Source: Bolinopsis microptera
Lineage: Eukaryota; Ctenophora; Tentaculata; Lobata; Bolinopsidae
Length of the DNA: 62,000 nt
Direction of reading: 5' to 3'
Assembly (NCBI RefSeq): GCF_026151205.1
Contig: NC_087081.1
Location: 12,482,340 to 12,544,339 of the forward strand
Shown: positions 34,596-45,404 of the stretch, piece by piece
Layout of the letters: each line of letters opens with the position of its first letter
Numbering within the stretch: the first letter of the stretch is position 1
Notes under the pieces: generated by a model
What the model was told of the DNA's origin: nothing
The model's input: the letters and a program-made list of their open reading frames with translations, nothing else
Databases searched by the model: none
Program-made: the position numbers and the translations under genes

Positions 34596-35682
34596 TGTAA
34601 GAACCCCCGGATCTGACGTTATCCAAGACCGGACCTTACCCAGATAGTTCCTCCCTGGACCAGCGTACATCGGTTGTCATGGTAACATCGGTTGCCATGG
34701 TTACAGACACCCGACCCGACGGCCGAACCAGCCAAGAGCTGAAGTGTCAATAATTAGGACGGGCACTGAACTCCCCAAGATTCACCGCCAATTGGGTGTT
34801 AAGATACCACAATGGTAATTGGTCTGATAACGAACCAAGCGCGGCCAGCCTCGGTAGGTTACACAGAAGTGCCGCCGAGACTGTCGGTCTCAAGCCACCG
34901 CTAGCGACCTGTGAACCACGTGTCACGTTGCGTTACTTCTCTTGGACCGATCCAGAATACGTTACGCTTTTCCGCTCGTGACTTAAGATGGAAGTATCCG
35001 GAAGGACTTGACCACCTTGATGAACTCTGCCGATCTCTCTGGACCTCACTCTCGAGCGGCTGATGATGATACGCCACTGTCGCAGTACTTCCCGGAGTAG
35101 CCACCACGTCGAACCTTGTCGGATTCTACGCCTCCAAGCTTCACCAGAGATCTAACGACCACCGGAGTGAGTACTCCTAGAAGGCTTTAGGATTAGAACT
35201 TAAGTTAAATTATTATGACGATATTACGATTATATATATCCATTGCTTGGTATAATTACCTTGATGTCAGAAGCTATATTCTGGCCCCCTAAATAGGCGT
35301 ACCTTACTGGTGTTATTATATAAATCAGTGACAACAAGGGTCACCAGCCAGGAGCAATCCTGTGCTGCAAATTGTCATTGAAATTACGTTAAAATAACAA
35401 CACTACTAATACGGAATGATGCCGTGTCTCTCGGAGGCTTTCGAGTGCCACTAAATTAGTGGAACGTTACGAACCCGAGACCCTGGTGGAACCTGAAGGA
35501 GGACATGATGCAGGTAAGTATTGACCCGCTTGCCCGGGCTATCCAGGTTTGATCATGTTTGGGAGCTATAGGAAAGCTTCTATGGAGCCTTAAATAAACT
35601 CTCCGCCCTAGGTTGTTTGACGTATTATTCCAGGCCACCTTTTGTAGTTCACAGCCAGTTTAACGACGGCTGGGCTCTTACA
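34596..35682 (+). repeat. 5' LTR, 1087 bp
   Basis: Contains a TATA-like TATATAAA at 35317-35324, a consensus splice donor CAG|GTAAGT at 35513/35514, and an AATAAA at 35593-35598. The order fits a U3-R-U5 layout read on the plus strand. Open frames inside (34796-34981, 34901-35107, 35456-35638) recur in both LTRs only because the LTRs are copies. Confidence 0.95.
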
Positions 35683-35685
35683 AAT

Positions 35686-35708
35686 TGGAGCCTGCTACGG
35701 GACTCGAA
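35686..35708 (+). promoter_or_regulatory. Primer-binding site for reverse transcription
   Basis: It starts TGGAGCCTGCTACGGGAC three nucleotides after the LTR. Its complement has the geometry of a tRNA 3' end: TTCGA loop, 5-nt stem strand, 7-nt acceptor strand, one discriminator base, CCA. I cannot assign the tRNA with certainty. Confidence 0.75.
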
Positions 35709-38412
35709 TAGCTTATGATTGACAGGCATTATTTGATCCGTATACTATATCCATGCTAAAAGCAACGTTACGCACTGTGGGATATTATCAGTCGATAGTA
35801 GTTACCAGTCGAGCCATCGTAGGCATTTTATTAAGACACAGGCGTTGTAGGATTAGCCGACTCTAACATTATTTCCCCCTCATATATTGGATTGACGTGG
35901 ACGGAACCAACCAAAGAAGTACCATGCCGAGGAGGATACGAGAAGCACGAATCGAATCAGTACACTCCAAACGCCGACAGTAGATGTCTCTTTAAAGAAC
36001 ACGACCGACGCCAAGGATACCCCTGTCTGATGAACCAGTGAAGAAACAGGTCAGTGTGCTTGAAATATTCGGCTGACGAAAAATAACGATCCCAGTTATG
36101 GATTATTAATGAGTAAATGGTTTGGCCGACCAAAACTAGGATAATGGTTACTTTTCGTTAAATTATTAAATATGTACATGAGACACTTTTGAAAGAAGTT
36201 CATTTAACAGAATAATCACGAATTGTGATTTCGAGCCACAGTTTTGAAGTTAAATTAAATTATTAAAAACGTCGAGGTTAGTTGCCAGCCACAGCAACTG
36301 GACGTCAGTGAGATAATGAAAGTAATGTTTGACCGTTCTTCGGTGAAGGATGGAGATGCGTTCCCTATATTTTGCTAACTAAGATCATGTACACTCACTA
36401 TAACGTTACTTTGGTTACCTACACGCTCACGTCTCACGAACTCAAAAACCCCACGACATTCGCTGTAACCAGAGTAACGAGAATTGTGTTAGTTTATTTA
36501 AAGAGCGTCTGGATATTATCTGGTTGTCATGTCAACTCTGGCTGAAGTGTTGTATGCGTGCAGCACTCCAGCTTCGAGAGGCGATACAAATTCCACGCTC
36601 CACCATCACTTTAGATATGGAGATTACCAAAACTGGCCTCAAATGACACCAGCTAGTTGACGGAAGCTAATAATTTTGCCACTCACAAAGGGGGGGAATG
36701 ACCCTAATGGTCACCATATCATCATCAACGCAACTAATTATTTTTATTAACGCGTAAAAACAACTCTGCGTTGTATACGTCGTTCAGTACTTACAAGTAT
36801 ACACGTTCTAAGGAGTCGATGAACACTTCGAAAAGAGAGGGAAGCACTAGGTGGATTAGAATAACCACCATCTCCTAGTATTAAGTTGAAATCACTCGTA
36901 GCTTATGATACCGTAAAATTGTACGGTACCCAGACCATTGTACCAGTAATAAGTATTTACCATAAACGGGCTCCCAATCACAGTAGATGTGTTGCATCGA
37001 CATGGTAAATTATAGTGTAGAAAAGGTGGGTGGTTGTTGTCGTTGTTGTAATTACGTATATCTAGTAGTAAATTCGCCACCTCCGTTTAGAAACCGGGGC
37101 CACCGGGGCCAATGTATCGCGGTTTTTGTGGTATAAAATTCAATTTCTGTAACTTGACTTTCACCCCCCCCCCCCCCCCCCCCCCAATTTCCACATAAAT
37201 CAATTTATTCCTGCACTCCCCCTGGGTTCTACTTTCAGGGTTCCTACTTTCAGATCCCTAAACTATCCCCACGACAGGTAAGAGCATGACTGTTGTCGTA
37301 ATTATTCAATAGCCACGGAGTATTCTTCCATGTATTAGCTTAATTTTTAATACGTTTAACACTACTATATAAGTATAACAAATAACTTGGGCCTGAGAAT
37401 GTCGTTCTTCCGACCGGATGTTGCCCAGCTACCTGCATATCCACCATTGTACCAGTAATAAGTAGTAGTAGTAAACTGCCCTATGCCTCATTTAATACTT
37501 GTAAATAAATCGAGTAAAATGCTCCTGGTACTGCAAAAACCGGTGAGCCGTACCAACCATGACGTAATGATTAAACCACACCACGTAACCACATACCCAC
37601 GTGACCACGAAGTAGGTCAACCCTTCGAACCATCAGTTGTTAACGAGCATCCCCTAATCATATGCCATTGTTAATTGCAGGGAGGACACCCGAGATAACC
37701 TACCGAGGCCCGATAGTCAATCAAGTTGATTAAGCAATTAACACGCTTAGCGAAACCACCTTAAGATTATCATATGATTTTAGACCACCTCCTATATGAA
37801 AGCTGACATGGTACTTGTTTTATACCACTTTAAATTTATTAATTCTAACTTATAACTTATGTTTGATAGGCCACCTCACGTGTATTATTATATAACGTCC
37901 CAAAAATTGTTAATGTTACCCCACTGGGAGAGCGGTACTGTGAGAGAAACTTAATCATGTCGTCAAGTTGAAGAGAAGAATGATGAAGAGTTGAGACGCA
38001 TGAAGCGTAAGTATGCTGGCAGGGGCCCCGTGATTAATATAAAGTTGATGTGTAAGTGTGTAAGTGTATGAGTGTAGAGAAAGTAAGTAAGTAGAACCGT
38101 GCTGGATTGTAACTGTATGAGTAAGCTGCTGTTCTGTGCGAAATAAGGTATACCCGCTGGATTTTATATTTAGTGTTATTGACCAGAGAATAGTGCCTGA
38201 AAATAAGAGAATCGAAACAGCACGTGACTCGCGAGTCTGAATGGTGAATGTGTGATATGTAAGTATTAAGTAATGATAGCAGAAGATATGACGATAATGT
38301 TATAAAGTTATAAGAAGTTTATGCCAGCTGGGCCCCAGAGTATGTCGTGTGATGAATGTGTGAAATGTGAGAATTGATAAGCGCTATATAAGTATAAATT
38401 ATATTCCTGCAG
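35709..38412. other. Interior of the LTR element, left part: non-coding
   Basis: No frame of note. It contains a 22-C run at 37164-37185, TGTAAGTGTATGAG-like low-complexity sequence at 38045-38100, and a possible splice acceptor (TTGTTAATTGCAG, ending 37680). Confidence 0.7.
37164..37185 (+). repeat. Poly-C tract (22 C)
   Basis: Uninterrupted C run inside the LTR element. Confidence 0.9.
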
Positions 38413-38463
38413 ATGTTACGGCCGAGTATTGCCGATTCCGCCAATTTAGAAATCAGTACAAAT
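38413..38463 (+). CDS. Possible small exon of the LTR element
   Basis: TTCCTGCAG ends at 38412 and ATG follows at once. The frame is open for 17 codons (MLRPSIADSANLEISTN) to a GTGAGT donor at 38464. Acceptor, ATG and donor together are suggestive, and the 5' LTR supplies an upstream donor. Not supported by homology. Confidence 0.3.
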
Positions 38464-38738
38464 GTGAGTTACTGGGCGAAGAAGGACCAGGTTAAGTAAG
38501 CATACGTTAAAGAACTGATAGTAGGATAGCCACCTATGTACACTAGGTGATGACTGGTGCCTTGTTAATAATATAGTGTGACGGCACTTTCAATGAATGC
38601 AAGTGTGAGTAGTATGGTTAGATAAGAAGCATAACACCGCTCTCCCTCAAATTTTAATGTAAACTTTTGTCACTATAAGTGCTATTATATTATATTGTGG
38701 CTAAATTACCCTCAAATTAACCCTCTTCCTATCAAATC

Positions 38739-39080
38739 ATGTCAACCCAAAGTTCCACCTCGACGATGAGCTTAGACGCGAAGCACGCCGTCCTACTTAA
38801 AAATGAACCATTTCTGATGGCTGCCGCCCAATACAGACGACGCACTTCTGGCGCCGTCCCGAGGCACGGCCTCCCAGAGGCTAGTATGGCTGCCGAGCTG
38901 CACTTCAGCTTGGCAAGGAACATTTCAATGCTGGCCGAGGACATGGAGACGCTGTCTCCGAGGCAACTTTACGAACGAATCCTGACGGCAACCGAGAACG
39001 TACTGACAGACACGTTCAGAAAAATGGAAAAGAAAATGACGAAGACAGTGTTAGCTGCTGGAGACAAAAGACAGTGTTAG
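38739..39080 (+). CDS. Small ORF of the LTR element, 113 aa, unknown function
   Basis: It begins ATCATGTCA with A at -3, a good animal start context. The product starts MSTQSSTSTMSLDAKHAVLL and has a helical middle (ARNISMLAEDMETLSPRQLY) and a basic end (FRKMEKKMTKT). It is the longest frame in the interior with balanced composition, in a GC-richer patch than its surroundings. No gag zinc knuckle or major-homology motif is visible. The 3' end enters a 26-bp tandem repeat. It may be a reduced gag-like or accessory protein; that is inference. Confidence 0.45.
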   Translation: MSTQSSTSTMSLDAKHAVLLKNEPFLMAAAQYRRRTSGAVPRHGLPEASMAAELHFSLARNISMLAEDMETLSPRQLYERILTATENVLTDTFRKMEKKMTKTVLAAGDKRQC

Positions 39081-39140
39081 CTGCTGGAGACAATAGACAG
39101 TGTTAGCTGCTGGAGACAATAGACAGTGTTAGCTGCTGGA
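39042..39140 (+). repeat. 26-bp tandem repeat, about 3.5 units
   Basis: AGACAGTGTTAGCTGCTGGA with GACAAT/GACAAA spacers. It overlaps the end of the 113-aa ORF. Confidence 0.9.
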
Positions 39141-39358
39141 TGCACTATGATATGTTATAGTTATATATCTGCCAATAGGTAAAAATATAAACCTGATTTT
39201 ATGGTAGTTTGAATGAAGAACAATAAAGCTATTAATTACTGGAGGTAACATAAGACTACTCATAACTTACCTCTTTACTGGAGCGAATACCCAGAAAGGG
39301 AGTCGCCGCTCGCGCAGCGCGAGCGGCGCTTAATCAGCCAGGCCGAAAACGACAGACT

Positions 39359-39544
39359 ATGACGACGCTACTTAACGTAATCACAAAGATTCCTCGACAT
39401 CGAGGAGAAAACAGTAGCGACGCAAACCGGCGAGACAACCGGCGAGACAGCCGGCGAGATAGCCGGCGAGACAGCCGCCAGAACCACCACGCCCCCTCCA
39501 CAAGGGAACGACGAACCTTGGTGGTCAATAGAAGCCGCTCCTAA
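39359..39544 (+). CDS. Arg/Asp-repeat small ORF, 61 aa
   Basis: It encodes a strongly basic peptide with RRDNRRDSRRDSRRDSR in the middle, made by a CGGCGAGACAGC-type 12-bp repeat. Such arginine-rich stretches can bind RNA, but a simple DNA repeat also explains it. The opposite strand is open too. Low support as a gene. Confidence 0.25.
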   Translation: MTTLLNVITKIPRHRGENSSDANRRDNRRDSRRDSRRDSRQNHHAPSTRERRTLVVNRSRS

Positions 39545-39668
39545 CGGCGCATGCCGCCGAACGACGAAATTTGCTGGGAATTTAAACAGTCCTTTTACGT
39601 GTTTTAATGTGGGCCCTCGAGTACTCGTATTTTTATTTTTTCGATGTAATGTTTAATTATTAAATTTA

Positions 39669-40067
39669 TTGTTAGTAAGTTATTCTTTTATGCTGTTACC
39701 CCCAAAACCTATATCACTGCCATGGATAGCAGCAGCTGCAATTGCCCTCTACCTAATCAGCATCGTAAAAAGGTTTGTGTCTCCAAACGCCAACTTGATA
39801 CCAAAAGGCTGCTGCACCTGCCGAGAAGAACCACGACTCACGCAAGAGACCCCGCCTACTGTAACCTACGTTCCCCAGCAACCAGGACCATTGACACGTT
39901 CAGCAAGCCACGTATCACTGGTGGTAGCCGCGGAACCGACAATCGTGGCACCAAGCCGGTCCGACGAAGGGACCTTCAAGCTATCAACACTACCACGAAC
40001 CCTCGTCGCACCCTACCTACGTCAACCCTACCGGAATATTTACCCGGAAACTCCGACGGGTCTCTAA
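39669..40067 (+). CDS. Small ORF with one predicted membrane segment, 132 aa
   Basis: The product has a hydrophobic stretch at about residues 14-33 (ISLPWIAAAAIALYLISIVK), then KRF and a CCTCREE motif, then a Pro/Thr-rich tail. That looks like a single-pass membrane protein. A second frame (39722-40081, 119 aa, basic and Arg/Thr-rich) overlaps it almost completely, so at most one may be real. The region is GC-richer than its flanks. No match to any envelope or other family that I recognise. Confidence 0.35.
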   Translation: MLVSYSFMLLPPKPISLPWIAAAAIALYLISIVKRFVSPNANLIPKGCCTCREEPRLTQETPPTVTYVPQQPGPLTRSASHVSLVVAAEPTIVAPSRSDEGTFKLSTLPRTLVAPYLRQPYRNIYPETPTGL

Positions 40068-40352
40068 ACAAACAGGACTAAGTATCAACGGTAAACAGGT
40101 GACGTATCGTGTAAACAACTATATTATTTTTAATCAATTATATCGATTTAACCCACTATACAAATTTACCAAATTAAATTGGAAGTTTTTTTAAAAATTT
40201 TTAAATAAGTTATTTTAACTCTGGCGTATTCTGATTGCGCTGCCCTACAATCCACTTTTCATACAGTATACCTTCTTTTAGATCGCTACGCTAGCATAAA
40301 TAACCATATACTAACACTCAATTCCCTTCAGAACGCTGACACGCCACCTAAC

Positions 40353-40430
40353 ATGGACTCAACACAACCAGACGTACAACGCCGTGGAGTGAATCTCGTT
40401 CAAGGACGCTGGTTTACAAGAGACACATGA
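40353..40430 (+). CDS. Possible short exon/ORF of the LTR element, 25 aa
   Basis: A pyrimidine-rich AATTCCCTTCAG ends at 40331. The following frame contains ATG at 40353 and stays open to TGA at 40428-40430 (MDSTQPDVQRRGVNLVQGRW and five more). A splice-acceptor context is the only support. Confidence 0.25.
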   Translation: MDSTQPDVQRRGVNLVQGRWFTRDT

Positions 40431-40668
40431 TAAACTATTAAACCCTTTTCTTGACGAACAATGACTAACGTATTTTGCCGCGAGAATAAGGAAAGAACAG
40501 ATTTTAAATTTTGTTTTGAGGTTTAAACCTATTCTTAACTATAAGCACCACTATTCATTGTCGCATAACAAAGACACTACAAGTGTATTGCCTACGATAA
40601 CTATGTACGTTGATTTAACTAAACCAGACTACTAAGTTCAATTATTGTGAAAATATTACGCATGCCCC

Positions 40669-40824
40669 AATTTATATCACCGCCGCTCCTTATAGAGGGC
40701 CACTTTTAATTTATATCACCGCCGCTCCTTATAGAGGGCCACTTTTAATTTATATCACCGCCGCTCCTTATAGAGGGCCACTTTTAATTTATATCACTGC
40801 CGCTCCTTATAGAGGGCCACTTTT
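40669..40824 (+). repeat. 39-bp tandem repeat, four units
   Basis: Each unit is AATTTATATCACCGCCGCTC plus CTTATAGAGGGCCACTTTT. The last unit has one change (CACTGCC). It lies in the interior of the LTR element. Confidence 0.95.
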
Positions 40825-40883
40825 AATGGACTTTTATTTTAACTATGTCTAATTTACAGCATGCCGTAAATTAACTTACACAG

Positions 40884-41051
40884 CCTTCTAGTCCGCGTAG
40901 GAAAAACCGGAACTACGAACCCTTACAGCCGACGGTGATGAAAGTTCGACAACGACAGCAGAACAACCGATGCTCAACGGAGATGTACCCCCAAATAATT
41001 GACGTGGGCGTCAACTTAAAGAAAGAAAGCTGTAAGAACCCCCGGATCTGA
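40884..41051 (+). CDS. Open frame running into the 3' LTR, 55 codons
   Basis: After CTTACACAG (ending 40883) a frame is open to a TGA inside the LTR at 41049-41051. It contains PRRKNRNYEP and KVRQRQQNNR, a basic, hydrophilic peptide. Frames that start in the interior and stop inside the LTR are familiar from retroviral accessory genes, but no homology is seen. It needs a splice to acquire a start codon. Confidence 0.3.
   Translation, partial: PSSPRRKNRNYEPLQPTVMKVRQRQQNNRCSTEMYPQIIDVGVNLKKESCKNPRI
41018..41029 (+). promoter_or_regulatory. Polypurine tract
   Basis: AAAGAAAGAAAG, one base before the 3' LTR. It fits plus-strand priming and fixes the element's orientation. Confidence 0.8.
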
Positions 41052-42117
41052 CGTTATCCAAGACCGGACCTTACCCAGATAGTTCCTCCCTGGACCAGCG
41101 TACATCGGTTGTCATGGTAACATCGGTTGCCATGGTTACAGAAACCCGACCCGACGGCCGAACCAGCCAAGAGCTGAAGTGTCGATAATTAGGACGGGCA
41201 CTGAACTCCCCAAGATTCACCGCCAATTGGGTGTTAAGATACCACAATGGTAATTGGTCTGATAACGAACCAAGCGCGGCCAGCCTCGGTAGGTTACACA
41301 GAAGTGCCGCCGAGACTGTCGGTCTCAAGCCACCGCTAGCGACCTGTGAACCACGTGTCACGTTGCGTTACTTCTCTTGGACCGATCCAGAATACGTTAC
41401 GCTTTTCCGCTCGTGACTTAAGATGGAAGTATCCGGAAGGACTTGACCACCTTGATGAACTCTGCCGATCTCTCTGGACCTCACTCTCGAGCGGCTGATG
41501 ATGATACGCCACTGTCGCAGTACTTCCCGGAGTAGCCACCACGTCGAACCTTGTCGGATTCTACGCCTCCAAGCTTCACCAGAGATCTAACGACCACCGG
41601 AGTGAGTACTCCTAGAAGGCTTTAGGATTAGAACTTAAGTTAAATTATTATGACGATATTACGATTATATATATCCATTGCTTGGTATAATTACCTTGAT
41701 GTCAGAAGCTATATTCTGGCCCCCTAAATAGGCGTACCTTACTGGTGTTATTATATAAATCAGTGACAACAAGGGTCACCAGCCAGGAGCAATCCTGTGC
41801 TGCAAATTGTCATTGAAATTACGTTAAAATAACAACACTACTAATACGGAATGATGCCGTGTCTCTCGGAGGCTTTCGAGTGCCACTAAATTAGTGGAAC
41901 GTTACGAACCCGAGACCCTGGTGGAACCTGAAGGAGGACATGATGCAGGTAAGTATTGACCCGCTTGCCCGGGCTATCCAGGTTTGATCATGTTTGGGAG
42001 CTATAGGAAAGCTTCTATGGAGCCTTAAATAAACTCTCCGCCCTAGGTTGTTTGACGTATTATTCCAGGCCACCTTTTGTAGTTCACAGCCAGTTTAACG
42101 ACGGCTGGGCTCTTACA
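41031..42117 (+). repeat. 3' LTR, 1087 bp
   Basis: Same length as the 5' LTR. Differences found by eye: CAGAAACCC here for CAGACACCC, and GTGTCGATAA for GTGTCAATAA. Confidence 0.95.
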
Positions 42118-42122
42118 ATATA

Positions 42123-42771
42123 TGCTGAGAGCTCGCATTATTTCTTACTATCTAGTACCTGATTATATATTGATATTTACCTGGGATAGGACAGGCGTTT
42201 GTGATCACTGACACAATTTATATCGTGTAATATCATAACTTTAGAAATCCTTGTATATCCCCTTGCCTGTTCTTTGTCACAAATTTTAGGCAAACAACTG
42301 TTTAATCCAAATTTATTGTTACGAATTCGAATTTGCCACTCTTGCAACTCCTGTAACTCATAAATTTAATGAGGGACACCTGCCAATTTATCAATATCGA
42401 TAAAAAATATAACATTTGTTTGCTCGCATTATTTCTTAAGTTCTTTATCTTACTATCTCATGCCTGATTATAGACTTTGCCACCTAATAGTCCTGTTTTT
42501 TACACCTGTTGTTTTTGTACGGCACCACCGTAAAGTTTTCCACCGTAGAGTCTTACGCCATAGATTCCCAGACCCACTTACATTCACCGTGTAGATCTCC
42601 TGTAAGACTAAGACTAAGAGTAAGAACATTTTAAACTCTGTTACCATTGAGACAGTTTCAAGTAGAACGAGTCACCGTGTAAAATAAACCGTACTATTAT
42701 AGCTGATCATTGGCTGTTTATGACATAGAATACTATTCACCGACGTTTTTAGCAAACTTCGGTAAAATCAT
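42123..42771. other. Unassigned non-coding sequence
   Basis: AT-rich. GCTCGCATTATTTCTTA occurs at about 42133 and 42423 with related text after it, a weak short duplication. The first 50 bp may be the end of the exon disrupted by the LTR element. Confidence 0.5.
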
Positions 42772-45000
42772 TAACCATTGCAAAACCCACCCTAACCGCT
42801 GCCGCTCTTCTTCCCTCGTTGCTATGGCAACAGACCCCTGACCCAGGAAGAAGGTGAGGGATATCGTTTACTGGCGTGCACATTACTTCAGTTATTTAGT
42901 GGTCCTTCGTTGTTCTTTGTTGTAGCGCAGCCCTGGCTGCTTGGCTGATCGTCTAGGGGTCTAGGTGTTTGCTAATTTATTTAATTCCATTATTAGCTAA
43001 TGTTTCGTCATGAGTTTGTTATTACGAGCTGGACGGCTACATTAGAGTGGGAGGGAAATCCCCTCGAATTAAAGGTCTCGAGAGTATTATGGAAATACGT
43101 GCACTCAGATTCATAGATTTGACCAAAACACAAGCTGGTCTATAAATTGATTCTACATGAACGACACTCAAGAGTGAGCCGATGAACCTCTAAAATATCT
43201 CTGTTGTGACCTGAGTACAAAGTAAATGGCCCTGTCCAAATGCTCCACTACACGGATATTTCACGAGTATTTGACGATTCATAACTATGAACCAATTAAC
43301 TCACTAGTTCATGTGGAGAATTAAACGGGAGTAAACTTGGAATCATTAGATCTACAGAACAACTAATAGGCTTTTAATTTCGAGGTTTGCAAAAAATCAA
43401 TAGTGAAAGTAGTCATGTACAGAAATCCAAAGATATCTTTTCTAATCTTCTATTTCGACAAATAACTAGAAAATTCCTAAACCCTAAATCACTAAGGAAA
43501 CCAAACCGGTCCATACCGGGATAATCTCATAATCTGTCCCGACCACGTTCAAAATCCAATTCCCAGGATGCAACTTTCACGTGATACAAAAAATAGCTGA
43601 GACTGTCAACGAGCTTATAGACGGCTGGGTCGAAACAGAAAACAAAAACCTTAGTTTTTGTACCATTTCACGGCATGTTTTAGTATTTTCACTCCACGAA
43701 AACGGCCGTTTCGCCCGCAGTTCGATGACAGTCCCTGCCTGTTTCCCAGGCAAACTAGTAGGCGAGGACATTTTAATCAATTTACAGTAATACTAAGGTA
43801 TCTTTAAAATATTTTAGTGTACGAAAATGTTATGTAATCTAAGATAAATATTTAATTTCCCGATCAATTTTTAAGAATTTAAGACTTATTATTCACTGAC
43901 CCTACATTGTTAACAGTAACTATTAGTCGAAAACCGCTATAGTGAATCAAGAGACGCCAGATCTCATTGCCCTCTGGTTTATAAGAATACCTGATACAGA
44001 TAATAATAATATATTTTCCAAATATCTGCACAGTGTTTGGTGATCAAACACCTCTTTCGAGGATTTGCCATCACTTTTAGTTTTCGACTTATGGTACGGT
44101 AACTTTGTTCAAATCACTCACTTCCCCGCCTGTTTACGAAGGGCCGTTTTTTTGCTTTGTTTAATCAAAAAATGGTTTAATTTGTATCATTATGATCTCT
44201 AACACCCTATAACTACTGATGAATGTTTATTATTATTGACAATATATGTAGGGTGAATGGTTGCCGAGCGTGCTAAATCACTCTACAGTCGACCTTCAAG
44301 ATTTTTCTAAAAAGCCCCCCGACAGTTGGAACGCTGATTCCGAATCACCCCTCATGACATTAAAATGCTCCCCTGGCGAGATTCTGGCGAATAGCTGTCT
44401 TGATCACGTGATATGTCCATTATATAATGAAATTGTTCAAATATCTCGTTCTAAAGGGTTAGGGTTTTGGCATATGCTTTTGTTAGAGATTGGGTTGGAT
44501 TAGGGTTGGAATCAGATTATAGGGTTATTCATGGCCACCTAGAGAACAGGTTTCAAAAGTCACGTGACAGTCGAGTGTAGACTGTAGAGTGATTAATCAT
44601 CATCCAATGATTTCAGCCATCTACATATTATTTGGAGATCCCCAGGGTGCCTGTATCCATCTAAACGATGGTACCGGTTACCGGTACTCTTATAGGGTGT
44701 GAGACTCAACGACGTAAGACTCTACGGCGGCGCAGTAGAGACTAGGACTCTACGGCGGGAAATATTTGTTTCATATTTTCGATCAAAATAGATAGAATTC
44801 CATATCAAATTAGGGTGCCCATGGTTACAGGAAATGTTCTTCGAAAGTAAGCTTTTACCACATCAAGAAATATTTATCTTGACCTATGATACAGCCGATG
44901 AAATGAAACACTGATTTGAACACATATAAGCGGGTTGAACTTATCTGAAAACGATAGTTATACTGTACTATACATTATAGATATTCCCGGGTCGTTAATA
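42772..45000 (+). repeat. Duplicated segment, copy A (longer)
   Basis: The stretches 42772-42920 and 43911-45000 match 45405-45553 and 45554-46636 almost base for base. Copy A additionally contains 42921-43910, about 990 bp absent from copy B, with TTGTT-like sequence at both junctions. Short open frames in this extra part (43577-43790) are on both strands and unsupported. Confidence 0.85.
44258..44610 (+). repeat. Dispersed repeat Z, copy 2
   Basis: Matches 23620-24030 from CGAGCGTGCTAAATCACT to GATTAATCATCATCC, but lacks about 30 bp and the C run. Part of duplicated segment A. Confidence 0.85.
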
Positions 45001-45002
45001 TC

Positions 45003-45170
45003 CTATGTTAAGATCCCATAACACTGCACTAAGTCACTGGCAAGTAGCTCAGGATGTTTAATGCAGTGTCCCGCCATTTCTAATCTCCTGCTTCGTTGCT
45101 TGTTTGACAGGCTTGGTAGGCTACCATACAAAGTTATATAGCTGACCTTGTATTGCCCTTCCAAAAGATA
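45003..45170 (-). pseudogene. RTE-like LINE C-terminal fragment
   Basis: On the minus strand it reads YGSLPSLSNKQRSRRLEMAG followed by HCIKHPEL. This corresponds to YGNLPRATMKIQERRMRLAG..HRHPEL in the LINE at 21.8 kb. It is only about 50 codons, and the rest of the surrounding frame is unrelated. Confidence 0.75.
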
Positions 45171-45400
45171 CACAGCACCATCGGCCAGCCAGTCGCCAAA
45201 TACTGTAATATTAATAAAACGGAATAATGGCATATTATCTTCTTAGATGACACTTAATACAGCTCATCCGTACACACGGCTACACTCAGCTCTGTACAAC
45301 TACACACCGCTCCCATTCGACATTACACATTCCACTGTAATTAGCGTTACTGTAAGAATAAGTTTCAAATGTGTGGTAGCTGGCACGTGCGCGCGGCTCA
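45140..45400 (+). repeat. Dispersed segment, copy 1
   Basis: Shares TGACCTTGTATTG.CCTTCC through GTAGCTGGCACGTGCGCGCG with 49305-49560, with small indels. Frames in it are not conserved. Confidence 0.85.
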
Positions 45401-45404
45401 TCAT

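Larger units (their letters stand above)
34596..42117 (+). mobile_element. Complete non-autonomous LTR retroelement, 7.5 kb
   Basis: Two 1087-bp LTRs (34596-35682, 41031-42117) start TGTAAGA and end TCTTACA. A perfect 5-bp target duplication ATATA (34591-34595, 42118-42122) flanks the whole. A tRNA-like primer-binding site follows the left LTR and a purine tract precedes the right one, so transcription runs left to right. The 5348-bp interior has no gag, protease, RT or integrase motif that I can find, only small frames (38739-40081) and splice-like signals. It resembles LARD-type elements, which rely on a partner's proteins. The two LTRs differ at only two positions found by eye, so insertion is recent. 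Confidence 0.9.

Noticed and set aside
34796-35638. Small frames repeated at 34796 / 41231, 34901 / 41336 and 35456 / 41891
   Set aside because: They are identical only because they lie in the two LTRs. They are on both strands and show no motif.
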